Positions 1 to 6,184 of a stretch of 6,958 bases of DNA are shown here, piece by piece (positions within the stretch are counted from its first letter, which is position 1; each line of letters opens with the position of its first letter). The notes under the pieces are model-generated. The model did no database searches, had not been told where the DNA came from, and was given only the letters and a program-made list of their open reading frames with translations. This DNA comes from Flavobacteriaceae bacterium. Lineage in GTDB: Bacteria > Bacteroidota > Bacteroidia > Flavobacteriales > Flavobacteriaceae. The stretch is from NCBI GenBank assembly GCA_019090365.1, contig JAHRWC010000215.1:1-6958 (forward strand), read 5' to 3'. The position numbers were made by a program, and so were the translations under genes.

Positions 1-3
1 CGG

Positions 4-20
4 AAAAGATTAAATCTTTT
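4..20 (-). terminator. Possible short hairpin terminator at the 3' end of the DUF3857 gene
   Basis: A perfect inverted repeat AAAAGAT-TAA-ATCTTTT spans the stop codon (10-12). On the minus strand it reads as a 7-bp stem with a 3-base loop ending in TTTT. The stem is almost all A-T and the U tract is short, so it would be a weak terminator. The window edge hides anything further downstream. Confidence 0.25.
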
Positions 21-1980
21 TTAATACGATAATATCTTTGGTCTGAAATTCCACCACTTTTTCAAAAAATTCTTTAAGTGTTTCATAGTAATCTGTACTA
101 AAGCTATAAGCGTTTAATTTATAGTTTAAACGTACATTTATACTACCATTAGCTTCAGAATATGCTACAGTACAGGAGCCTGCATTTTCTGGTAGTTTTA
201 CTGTTTTACTTTTTGGTAATTGATCAACTTGGTATTGATCACCAAGATTTATTTTTAAAAGGTAAGTGTTACTTGATGGGTAACCAAATTCAATAGGAAA
301 CTGTCTTTTTTCTTCTTTAAAAGGATTTACTAATAAACTTTTTTGAAAGATAAATGGATTAACATAAAGTGTTGTTCCAGCTATTTCAGGATCAAATAAA
401 ACGTTATATTTTTCTTTATAAGGTTCTTCTAAATTATTTTCATTTTCAACACTATATTTTGTGATTTCAATATCTATTTCGTTTTTTTCTTTGGCTAAAA
501 CTCGTTCGTCATGTGATTTATTATTATTAGATTTTCGAAGTGATATGGCATGATATCCTGTATGTATTTCATTAACATTTCCTATAATAGATTCATCTTC
601 ATTAAAAGAAATTTGAGCATTTATAAAATTTACATTTTTTGCATGAGGCTCAATGGGCATCCAGTAACTGCCTTTTCTGTCCATCACCCTAACTTCTTTA
701 TTAAGTGTTCTGAAAGGAAGGATATTAAAAGGGGAATAACCATCAGTAGCATCTAATAGGTATGTTTTATTACCAATTTTTAAATAGGCTAATAAATAAT
801 TAAAATCAGTTAAAACAGGGTATGCTTTAGTTGGTAATCCATTATCACGTGTAGAGTGCATTGCAAATTTTGCATCTAGATCTGCTGCTTGTAAAGCATT
901 AATTAATGATAAATTTATTTCTGAAATAGTTCCAGATTTTTTTTCATAAGCTCTTTTCACATTAATGTTTTCATACATTTTATATGAATTATTCCAATTA
1001 TAATGTTTTTGAATAAAGTAATAGATTGCTTTTGCTTTTTCTAATTCATTTGGGTTTGAAAGTATAGCTTCTGAAAGTTGATTTTTAAAAAATGCATTGT
1101 GATTAAGTTGTCTCCCTATTTCATTGTCGTTTTTAAATTCACGATCTACATATTCCCATTTTTTTGTAAAGATTTTTTTCTCCCCTTTATAATTGGTATA
1201 TTTCATTAATTCAAAATCCAAACGTTCAATGTAGTTTTCTTTTGAAAGCATATAATCTTCTTCTTTATATGCTGGTAAATCGATCATTGCATACAATCCA
1301 ATTTCACAGCTAGCATCTAAAAAAGTGCCAGGTATAGAAAAACAATGTTCTCTTAATTTTGCTTCATTAATATAAAGAGGATGTGACCCCACTAATGATT
1401 TATTATAAATAAAGTTACCAGGTAACTCCATTCCAAATTCACTATACATTTTAGGTAATTCGCCTTTAAAATCCCAGCCATCAAAATTGTTAAAGAATGA
1501 AGAAATAAGCGTGTATTTATATTCTAAGACACTTCCATCTTTTACATTTGAAAATGTAAATCGTTTCATGGACCAATCCTCATTAATATCGATATCAAAC
1601 ACTTTATCTCCAGTCACATAAGTTACAAGTTGATTGTTATGTGTGATTGCTTTAAAATCAGTGATTTTTTCTTTAGAATTGGTGCCTTTTATATATGGAA
1701 TTTCAATAGTAGCATATGACTCAAAATTTTTAGCATTGATCACTTTTATTTTGCGATGTACTTTTTTAATTAATCTGATATAACCATCAATTAATTCAAT
1801 TTTATTATTTCCACTTTCAAATAATACAACACCTGAGGCTTCAGGATCTTTATCATAGGTCTTTAAATCTAGTTCTTTTTGTGTAGGTTTTCCAAAATCT
1901 GCAGTTTTTCTCATTTGAGAATAAGAGTAATTGAAAATTAGTATTAAAATGAATACGGAAAGATTATTTTTTAATTTCAT
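10..1980 (-). CDS. Secreted DUF3857 / transglutaminase-fold protein, probably catalytically inactive
   Basis: This 656-residue protein has an N-terminal signal peptide: Lys-rich start, hydrophobic residues 7-16, and likely cleavage after S21 in the YSYSQ stretch. It is therefore exported to the periplasm or beyond. The order matches the DUF3857 / transglutaminase-like / DUF3858 layout common in Bacteroidota: a beta-rich DUF3857-like region at about 55-210, a transglutaminase-like region at about 300-425, and a C-terminal beta domain at about 560-650. In the core, residues 350-370 align with the usual G-x-C-x-D-x-A helix, but the nucleophile position is I352 (GTISEIN). The following FNY puts Y395 where the family has His. 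Only the third triad position survives, as D410 in LLDATD. The fold is thus likely kept while protease or transglutaminase activity is lost; a binding or structural role is an inference. It follows the DUF2809 gene by 44 bases, so it may be the last operon gene or have its own promoter. The fold assignment is solid; the cellular role is unknown. Confidence 0.85.
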   Translation of the reverse strand: MKLKNNLSVFILILIFNYSYSQMRKTADFGKPTQKELDLKTYDKDPEASGVVLFESGNNKIELIDGYIRLIKKVHRKIKVINAKNFESYATIEIPYIKGTNSKEKITDFKAITHNNQLVTYVTGDKVFDIDINEDWSMKRFTFSNVKDGSVLEYKYTLISSFFNNFDGWDFKGELPKMYSEFGMELPGNFIYNKSLVGSHPLYINEAKLREHCFSIPGTFLDASCEIGLYAMIDLPAYKEEDYMLSKENYIERLDFELMKYTNYKGEKKIFTKKWEYVDREFKNDNEIGRQLNHNAFFKNQLSEAILSNPNELEKAKAIYYFIQKHYNWNNSYKMYENINVKRAYEKKSGTISEINLSLINALQAADLDAKFAMHSTRDNGLPTKAYPVLTDFNYLLAYLKIGNKTYLLDATDGYSPFNILPFRTLNKEVRVMDRKGSYWMPIEPHAKNVNFINAQISFNEDESIIGNVNEIHTGYHAISLRKSNNNKSHDERVLAKEKNEIDIEITKYSVENENNLEEPYKEKYNVLFDPEIAGTTLYVNPFIFQKSLLVNPFKEEKRQFPIEFGYPSSNTYLLKINLGDQYQVDQLPKSKTVKLPENAGSCTVAYSEANGSINVRLNYKLNAYSFSTDYYETLKEFFEKVVEFQTKDIIVLKKI

Positions 1981-2024
1981 TCCGTAAAAGTATTAAATGT
2001 GTATAGAGTATAATATGTTATTTA

Positions 2025-2423
2025 TCATCTTTTTTCAAAGAGAATAACAACTAATACTCCCATTAAGTATGCAATTAAATCACTCCATGTGAAGGTAGTT
2101 CCAATCACTAATCTAGCAATATAATTATCTTGTAACCCTAGTAATTGTATGCCATTAAAGTATTGAAAAATTTCAATTAAATATGAGAAAATTAACACTC
2201 CAATTGCTGTAGCTTTTACTGAAAAGTTAAAGAAGCTTTTTACGAATGTATAGATTAAAATAACTACTAAAACATCACCAAAAAAGTGTCTTATTATAGG
2301 TAGTTTGACATACAAAGCGATATAAACTTCTACCAAAAATAATACGACAGCAATAATTAAATATTTTATTTGAAAGTTAAATAAGCTATTTTTTATTTGA
2401 TGCTTTTCAATAATTAATTTCAT
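2025..2423 (-). CDS. DUF2809-family integral membrane protein
   Basis: This is a 132-residue hydrophobic protein with about four membrane helices, near residues 20-38, 48-63, 69-88 and 112-130. Features I associate with DUF2809 are the RHFFGDVLVV stretch (45-54), the YLIEIFQYF segment (81-89), the LGLQDN turn (95-100), and a C-terminal TFTWSDLIAYLMG (110-122) carrying a conserved Trp-Ser-Asp at the start of the last helix. The length is typical of the family, whose biochemical function is unknown. Its ATG shares one base with the TAA stop of the upstream SanA-like gene (TAATG), so translation is probably coupled and the two products may act together at the inner membrane; that is an inference from layout. 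Confidence 0.85.
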   Translation of the reverse strand: MKLIIEKHQIKNSLFNFQIKYLIIAVVLFLVEVYIALYVKLPIIRHFFGDVLVVILIYTFVKSFFNFSVKATAIGVLIFSYLIEIFQYFNGIQLLGLQDNYIARLVIGTTFTWSDLIAYLMGVLVVILFEKR

Positions 2424-3052
2424 TAGTCTATTTTTATTTGATCCCCTAAATATTTTGGTTCTGTTTTTACAATAATATCAATTGTTGCAACTGTTTTAGC
2501 TAGATATTCTCTGACCTTAGTCTTTAATGAATAGTTATTATGTACTTCTTCAGCATTAAATGCAACTGTTTTAATTTGATATTTGTTTGCAAGATAAACC
2601 GCTCTTTGATTATGAAATTTTTGTGATATCACTGTAAATGAATTCAACCCAAAAACTTTTTTTGCTCTTATAACTGAATCTAAAGTTCTAAAGCCAGCAA
2701 AATCTAGAAATATTTTATCAGAGGGAATTCCACTACAGATTAAATCTTCCTTAAAAATAGAAGGCTCATCATAGCCAACTCGGCTGTTATCACCACTTAC
2801 TAAAATGGCTTCAACTTTACCTGAATTATATAATTTTACAGCAGCTTCAACTCTATTTTTATAATATAAATTAACAGCACCATTTGAATTATATTTACCT
2901 GTGCCAAGCAATAAACCTATCTTATTTTTTGGTATTTCTTCTGTAGAAGAGTAGAGGTATTTCTTCGAGGTTTTAATAATAAGAACATTAGCTAGTATAC
3001 TGTAAATAAATAGCAAAGCTGTAAAGATTAAATAGGGTTTTAGTTTTTTCAT
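2423..3052 (-). CDS. sanA: SanA-like (YdcF/DUF218 superfamily) membrane-anchored envelope protein
   Basis: This 209-residue protein has one N-terminal membrane anchor (about 7-25) followed by a DUF218-type soluble domain. It matches SanA motif by motif: LLLGTGKY (47-54), the NLYYKNRVEAA stretch (61-71), SGDN (86-89), YDEP (94-97), LDFAGFRTLDS (116-126), ISQKFHNQRA (142-151) and KTEPKYLG (196-203) near the end. In enterobacteria SanA is an inner-membrane protein whose loss lowers envelope barrier function, seen as vancomycin sensitivity at high temperature. The reaction, if any, is not settled. The domain should face the periplasm. It starts 12 bases after the small membrane-protein gene and overlaps DUF2809 by one base. 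Family assignment is strong; a matching physiological role in this organism is assumed by homology. Confidence 0.9.
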   Translation of the reverse strand: MKKLKPYLIFTALLFIYSILANVLIIKTSKKYLYSSTEEIPKNKIGLLLGTGKYNSNGAVNLYYKNRVEAAVKLYNSGKVEAILVSGDNSRVGYDEPSIFKEDLICSGIPSDKIFLDFAGFRTLDSVIRAKKVFGLNSFTVISQKFHNQRAVYLANKYQIKTVAFNAEEVHNNYSLKTKVREYLAKTVATIDIIVKTEPKYLGDQIKID

Positions 3053-3064
3053 ATTATGTGATTT

Positions 3065-3340
3065 TTAGATAATGATATTGAGATAAAGGATGGTAACTGG
3101 AATATTTAAGCAAAGGACTATGATGCTTTTTATAGATTCTAATCTATTTTTATTTATGATTAAAGCAATAATGTGCACAATAACTAAAAATGAATTATAG
3201 AATATAGAAAAGATTACAAAGTATAATCCAATTATAATTATTGGCATAAAATCTCTTGCAAGTAGATGTGTAACAAATAATGAAGAACCTACAGTAAAGA
3301 AAAATGTTGCAGAGTATTGTGATAATTTAAAAGTAAGCAT
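3065..3340 (-). CDS. Small multi-pass membrane protein of unknown function
   Basis: This 91-residue, very hydrophobic protein has three or four predicted membrane segments: about 11-27, a long hydrophobic run 32-63 that could be one or two helices, and 71-90. A short positively charged loop (NKNRLESIK, 63-71) separates the last two and suggests a cytoplasmic loop there. I see no catalytic motif and do not recognise a named family. The gene is believable despite its size because it sits 2 bases after the Coq4-like stop and 12 bases before the SanA-like start, on the same strand. Its role is probably at the inner membrane with its operon partners, but nothing in the sequence specifies it. Confidence 0.75.
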   Translation of the reverse strand: MLTFKLSQYSATFFFTVGSSLFVTHLLARDFMPIIIIGLYFVIFSIFYNSFLVIVHIIALIINKNRLESIKSIIVLCLNIPVTILYLNIII

Positions 3341-3342
3341 AA

Positions 3343-3879
3343 TTATGAGTTAGGATGAATTAAAAACATATTCCGTAAATCTTTTATAGGAATATGAAGC
3401 AATGTTCTATAATCGTATTGGTGAAATGAATAGGCTTTTCTACCTTTTCTGAATGATTTTAAATAATAGGGGAGGTAATCTGGAAGAATGCAAGTGCCTA
3501 GTAATATTGCTCCATAGAGGTAAAGACTTCTTTTTCCATTACCGAAGCATAAATATTGTAGGGCAATTTCATCTTCTACATTTATTCCAAAACCAGTGAG
3601 TGTATGGTATGCGTCATGGCGTTCTACTTTTGGTATTAATTCAAACCCATACTTGTCTAAAAATTCACCCAAATGTTTTCCTAAACTTTTTGATGGATAT
3701 AATAGAAGATCTTTTTTTGAAAGCCCCCAGGATTTATGATTTTTAAATAATTGTGTGTATATTTTTTGGGAATGATCAAAGAGCCAAACGATTAAACGTT
3801 TCCTTATTGTTGATAATGAAAGTACTTTGAAATACAAAGTAGATAGATAAAAAAAATGTGATGTTGTTTTAGTGCTCAT
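3343..3879 (-). CDS. Coq4-family protein
   Basis: This 178-residue protein carries the Coq4 signature. The metal-site pattern HDxxHx11E is complete: H88, D89, H92 and E104 (HDAYH ... E). It is flanked by the family's PSKSLGKHLGEFL helix (62-74), EIALQ and FGNGKRS (104-118), and a C-terminal FRKGRKAY ... YDYRTLLHIPIKDLRNMF block (143-172). Eukaryotic Coq4 acts in ubiquinone biosynthesis, where it supports head-group C1 processing. Flavobacteria are generally menaquinone users, so the substrate here is probably something else. The protein is shorter than typical Coq4, lacking part of the N-terminus. The ATG directly follows the regulator's TAA (TAAATG). Its first 24 residues are unlike the family, and codons 14-20 coincide with an operator-like repeat. 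The next in-frame Met is residue 171, so I keep this start while noting the doubt. Confidence 0.85.
   Translation of the reverse strand: MSTKTTSHFFYLSTLYFKVLSLSTIRKRLIVWLFDHSQKIYTQLFKNHKSWGLSKKDLLLYPSKSLGKHLGEFLDKYGFELIPKVERHDAYHTLTGFGINVEDEIALQYLCFGNGKRSLYLYGAILLGTCILPDYLPYYLKSFRKGRKAYSFHQYDYRTLLHIPIKDLRNMFLIHPNS
3819..3840. promoter_or_regulatory. Intragenic copy of the operon's operator-like inverted repeat
   Basis: These 22 bases are identical to 4787-4808 in front of the operon. The core is ACTTTG-N5-CAAAGT with perfect 6-bp arms; here the flanking A at 3841 extends the symmetry to TACTTTG/CAAAGTA. It lies 39 bases inside the Coq4-like reading frame. Unlike the promoter copy, the minus-strand flank does not give a correctly spaced TAnnTTTG. 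It may be a second binding site for the winged-helix regulator, or a fossil of a separate promoter for this gene. The identity is seen directly; the function is inferred. Confidence 0.6.
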
Positions 3880-4170
3880 TTACTTTTTAATTAATTTTTC
3901 AAGTGCTGTAATGTGTTTTTTAAATTCAATCTTGCCTTGTTTAGTGGCATAATATCGAGTGTTAGGTTTTCTGCCTATAAATGTTTTTTCAACTTTAATA
4001 TATTCAGCTTTTTCTAAGGCTTTTGCATGGCTAGCTAAATTACCGTCTGTAACTCCTAATAATTCTTTTAAACGAACAAAATCGGCAGATTCATTAACCA
4101 CTAGAATTGACATAATGCCTAGTCTGATACGGTGATCAAAAAGCTTATTTATATTGTCTATAATTCCCAC
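3880..4170 (-). CDS. Winged-helix transcriptional regulator, HTH_34 type, short MarR/ArsR-like
   Basis: This 96-residue single-domain DNA-binding protein has a helix at 5-24, a helix-turn-helix at about 30-54 (RLKELLGVTDGNLASHAKAL, with the TDGNLASH recognition helix typical of the family), a beta wing at about 58-76 containing GRKPNTRYYAT, and a C-terminal helix (78-95) likely to be the dimer interface. No ligand or metal-binding domain is visible, so the signal may come through the partner membrane protein. The start is GTG (4168-4170), 3 bases after the membrane-protein stop; no Shine-Dalgarno is visible. Its stop is immediately followed by the ATG of the Coq4-like gene. The best guess is an autoregulator binding the ACTTTG-N5-CAAAGT repeat in the operon promoter, which is inference from position. 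Confidence 0.88.
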   Translation of the reverse strand: MGIIDNINKLFDHRIRLGIMSILVVNESADFVRLKELLGVTDGNLASHAKALEKAEYIKVEKTFIGRKPNTRYYATKQGKIEFKKHITALEKLIKK

Positions 4171-4173
4171 GCT

Positions 4174-4782
4174 TTATTGTTTTTTTTCTTGTAGATACAT
4201 CATACTTCCATAAAGTATATGTAAAACACCAAAACCTAAAATCCAAAACCAAAACCCAAATCCTGGTAATGCAGCACATATAAGTCCTATTATAATTTCT
4301 AAATATCCTAAATATTTTACATTTCCTAGGGTATATTTTGAAGCACTTACTAAAGCCAATCCATAAAATATAAGCATAAGCGAAGCAGTAAGCCCGTAAT
4401 GCTGACTGTTAAGCTTAATAATAATATATATTCCACCTGTTAATAATGGAATTAAAAAATTAATTAAAAGCCTTTTAGTAGTGTCATCCCACACTTTTTC
4501 ATTGTTCTTTTTAGCTTTTCTAGTAGTTAAAAACAATGCCGTAACAACACTAAATATCGCTACGAGTGTTAATATTATAAGTAAGAGTTTAAAATTCCAA
4601 CTATGCAAAGTTATCAGTTCTGAGTTGTTTGGAAAAATAAAAAAGTAAGCAACTAATGCTCCTATAATTGCATAAATTCCTGCAAAAATTCCAGAAAGAC
4701 CACTTAAAGATATAAATCGAGAAGAACGATTCATTAAATTTTTAATCTCACGAATGTCATTTAAATATTCTTTTTCACTCAT
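4174..4782 (-). CDS. Six-helix integral membrane protein paired with the winged-helix regulator
   Basis: This 202-residue protein begins with a charged cytoplasmic-looking segment (1-22, including NDIREIKNLMNRSSRF), followed by about six membrane helices near 28-50, 65-86, 104-123, 129-147, 155-173 and 176-195. A basic loop (RKAKKNNEKVWDDTTKR, 88-104) lies between helices 2 and 3, and the last helices are rich in Gly, Phe and Trp (GFGFWFWILGFG). There are no catalytic motifs, and I know of no functional assignment. It is the first gene of the operon, 3 bases before the HTH_34 regulator. Co-encoding of such a regulator with a multi-pass protein suggests that the membrane protein is either its target or a sensor modulating it; that is not shown by sequence. 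The start ATG lies just downstream of the predicted promoter and operator. Confidence 0.8.
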   Translation of the reverse strand: MSEKEYLNDIREIKNLMNRSSRFISLSGLSGIFAGIYAIIGALVAYFFIFPNNSELITLHSWNFKLLLIILTLVAIFSVVTALFLTTRKAKKNNEKVWDDTTKRLLINFLIPLLTGGIYIIIKLNSQHYGLTASLMLIFYGLALVSASKYTLGNVKYLGYLEIIIGLICAALPGFGFWFWILGFGVLHILYGSMMYLQEKKQ

Positions 4783-4786
4783 AATA

Positions 4787-4808
4787 AAAGTACTTTGAAA
4801 TACAAAGT
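4787..4808. promoter_or_regulatory. Operator-like inverted repeat in the operon promoter
   Basis: An ACTTTG-N5-CAAAGT palindrome (4792-4808) sits within a 22-base sequence found identically at 3819-3840. It begins 4 bases upstream of the ATG at 4782 and overlaps the -7 element, so a bound dimer would exclude RNA polymerase. Both the arm length and the spacing suit a winged-helix dimer such as the one encoded two genes in. The likely outcome is autorepression. Confidence 0.6.
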
Positions 4809-4810
4809 TA
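4803..4810 (-). promoter_or_regulatory. Bacteroidota-type -7 promoter element of the operon
   Basis: The minus strand reads TAACTTTG, an exact match to the TAnnTTTG -7 consensus of the primary sigma factor in Bacteroidota. Transcription would start about 4796-4798, giving a leader of roughly 15 bases before the ATG at 4782. No convincing TTG/TTTG -33 element is seen upstream, so a weak or activator-dependent promoter is possible. Confidence 0.5.
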
Positions 4811-4867
4811 ATTATTTATTTTAATTGAATGAGATTTTTAATATTTATTTATGATTTTATTTCTTTT

Positions 4868-4882
4868 TTAGAATAATTCTAA
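4868..4882. repeat. Perfect inverted repeat in the divergent intergenic region
   Basis: TTAGAAT-A-ATTCTAA has 7-bp arms around a single central base, between the minus-strand operon and the plus-strand CBS gene. It could be a regulatory site for the CBS gene, whose start is 73 bases downstream. In DNA this AT-rich a palindrome of this size can arise by chance. Nearby, a poor TTTG (4909-4912) plus TATATG (4933-4938) pair could be the CBS promoter, but it matches the consensus weakly. Confidence 0.25.
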
Positions 4883-4954
4883 GTGACTACATGACTATTA
4901 TCATAAAATTTGATAACAGTGTTAACGACCTTTATATGTAATAAAAATGCTGTT

Positions 4955-5374
4955 ATGAAAAGAAAAACACCCATTTCAGAAATAATGACTAAAAAGGTAG
5001 TCACATTAAATAATGCCGATAGTTTAGAAACAGCAGAATTATTGTTTAAAAAACATAAAATTAGACACATTCCTGTGGTTGAAGGTGTTTCAATTATTGG
5101 AATGTTAAGCTATTCAGATTTACTCCGAATTAGTTTTGCCGACGCAATAGATGAAGATGAAGAAAGTGTAGATACTATTGTCTACAATATGTTTACGATT
5201 GAGCAAGTTATGGCAAAAAATTTGGTCAGTGTTTGCTCTGCTGATACAGTTAAGCATGTGGCTGAAATTCTTTCAAAAAAAGAATTTCACGCTATTCCTG
5301 TTGTAGATGGAATTAGACTTGTTGGGATAGTTACAACTACCGATTTAATTAATTTTTTATTAGAACAATTATAA
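4955..5374 (+). CDS. Two-CBS-domain protein
   Basis: This 139-residue protein consists of little more than a tandem CBS pair (Bateman module). CBS1 spans about 6-60, with SEIMTKKVVTL at its start and GMLSYSDLL ending in D55. CBS2 spans about 80-138, with EQVMAKNLVSV at its start and GIVTTTDLI carrying D130. The G-x-x-x-T/S-x-x-D pattern in both repeats is the usual ribose/phosphate-contacting motif for adenine nucleotides, so binding of AMP, ATP or a related nucleotide is plausible. An acidic linker (DEDEES, 66-71) separates the repeats. No enzyme or channel domain is attached, so it would act in trans. I chose ATG 4955 because the family-like sequence begins at MKRKTPISEIMT; the frame extends upstream to an ATG at 4910, but those 15 residues look non-coding. 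It is likely monocistronic and cytoplasmic. Confidence 0.9.
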   Translation: MKRKTPISEIMTKKVVTLNNADSLETAELLFKKHKIRHIPVVEGVSIIGMLSYSDLLRISFADAIDEDEESVDTIVYNMFTIEQVMAKNLVSVCSADTVKHVAEILSKKEFHAIPVVDGIRLVGIVTTTDLINFLLEQL

Positions 5375-5560
5375 AATGTGTTTGTTTTTCTTTTAAAAAA
5401 TAAATAGAGACTTAAAAATAAAAACTCAATTTATCTATTATAAAAAATAGAAAATATGTACAATTAATTTACAATTGTTTATTAATGGAACTCTAATCAT
5501 TGCTTTTAAAAATATCCACTACTTGAAATTTTAAAAGTATTAACCATTAATTACAATATC
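5375..5560. other. AT-rich intergenic region upstream of the lipoprotein gene
   Basis: These 186 bases separate two same-strand genes and presumably hold the end of the CBS transcript and the promoter of the lipoprotein gene. I see a direct repeat of ACAATT (around 5459-5474) and imperfect, nearly pure A-T inverted repeats. I find no convincing terminator hairpin with a U tract and no TAnnTTTG element. Nothing here can be called with confidence. Confidence 0.4.
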
Positions 5561-6184
5561 ATGAAAAATTTATTACACGCATTTAGCTATGCTGCAGTTG
5601 CTTTTTTGGCATTTTTCTTAATTACAAGCTGTGGTGGAGGAAGTGATTCTGTTTCAACAAATGAACATTTAGGTGAATTACCTGGAATTGCAAAAAACTA
5701 CTCAGATAAGATGGTAGCTAAAAAAGAAGAAATTAAACTGAATACAGATCAGGATAAAGCTTTTAAATTGTATAAAGAATCAGAAATACTCGAAGAAGAA
5801 GCTGAAAAAAAAGTAGAAGAACATTTAGTAGCTCACCCTATAAATAACATCCCATTTGAAATGATAAGTGAATATCCATTTACAATAAAAGATATTGCAG
5901 TTAAAAGATGTTCAGATACTCGCATTGAATTTAAAGCGAATGTTACAATGACAAAAAATTATCCAAAACGATTATTTGCTTATATCAAAGCTGTTGATGT
6001 TGATGGTAATCAATTAACTAGAAAGAATGGAGTTATGGGAGAAAGTTCTTTCTCTAAAAAATCATTTAAAGAAGGTGAAGAAATCGAATTAAGTGGATCT
6101 GTTGATGGGCCTGCCGACTTGGTTAATTTTGAAAAACTCTTGTTTGTAACAAAAGAGGAGTATAATAAAAGAATTAAAATATGA
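5561..6184 (+). CDS. Lipoprotein of unknown function
   Basis: This 207-residue protein has a lipoprotein signal peptide: residues 1-20 are hydrophobic and are followed by the lipobox ITSC, with C24 as the lipidated residue and a flexible GGGSDS after it. There is no Asp directly after the Cys, and no acidic QKDDE-like tract of the kind reported as a surface-export signal in some Bacteroidota. The mature part has a charged, probably helical or coiled-coil stretch rich in Lys and Glu (about 50-90), then a beta-rich region (about 105-200) with one further Cys at 117. I do not recognise a family. The stop overlaps the next ATG (ATGA), so the two exported proteins are probably co-translated and may work together in the envelope. 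Confidence 0.8.
   Translation: MKNLLHAFSYAAVAFLAFFLITSCGGGSDSVSTNEHLGELPGIAKNYSDKMVAKKEEIKLNTDQDKAFKLYKESEILEEEAEKKVEEHLVAHPINNIPFEMISEYPFTIKDIAVKRCSDTRIEFKANVTMTKNYPKRLFAYIKAVDVDGNQLTRKNGVMGESSFSKKSFKEGEEIELSGSVDGPADLVNFEKLLFVTKEEYNKRIKI

Noticed and set aside
550..756. Plus-strand 68-codon open frame inside the DUF3857 gene
   Set aside because: It lies wholly antisense to a well-supported coding region and has no recognisable motifs.
3217..3223. CAAAGTA half-site inside the small membrane-protein gene as a third operator
   Set aside because: There is no matching TACTTTG arm at the required spacing.
4898..4916. TTATCA-N7-TGATAA inverted repeat before the CBS gene
   Set aside because: Six-bp A-T-rich arms are expected by chance in this composition and there is no second copy.
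4910..4954. Upstream in-frame extension of the CBS protein
   Set aside because: The 15 extra residues do not look like part of a CBS module, and the segment overlaps likely promoter DNA; ATG 4955 fits better.
4879..5070. Minus-strand 63-codon frame overlapping the CBS gene start
   Set aside because: It is antisense to conserved CBS sequence; its hydrophobic look comes from reverse-complemented coding sequence.
5402..5441. AATAGA ... TCTATT hairpin as a terminator for the CBS gene
   Set aside because: The stem is short and all but free of G-C, the loop is very large and there is no U tract.
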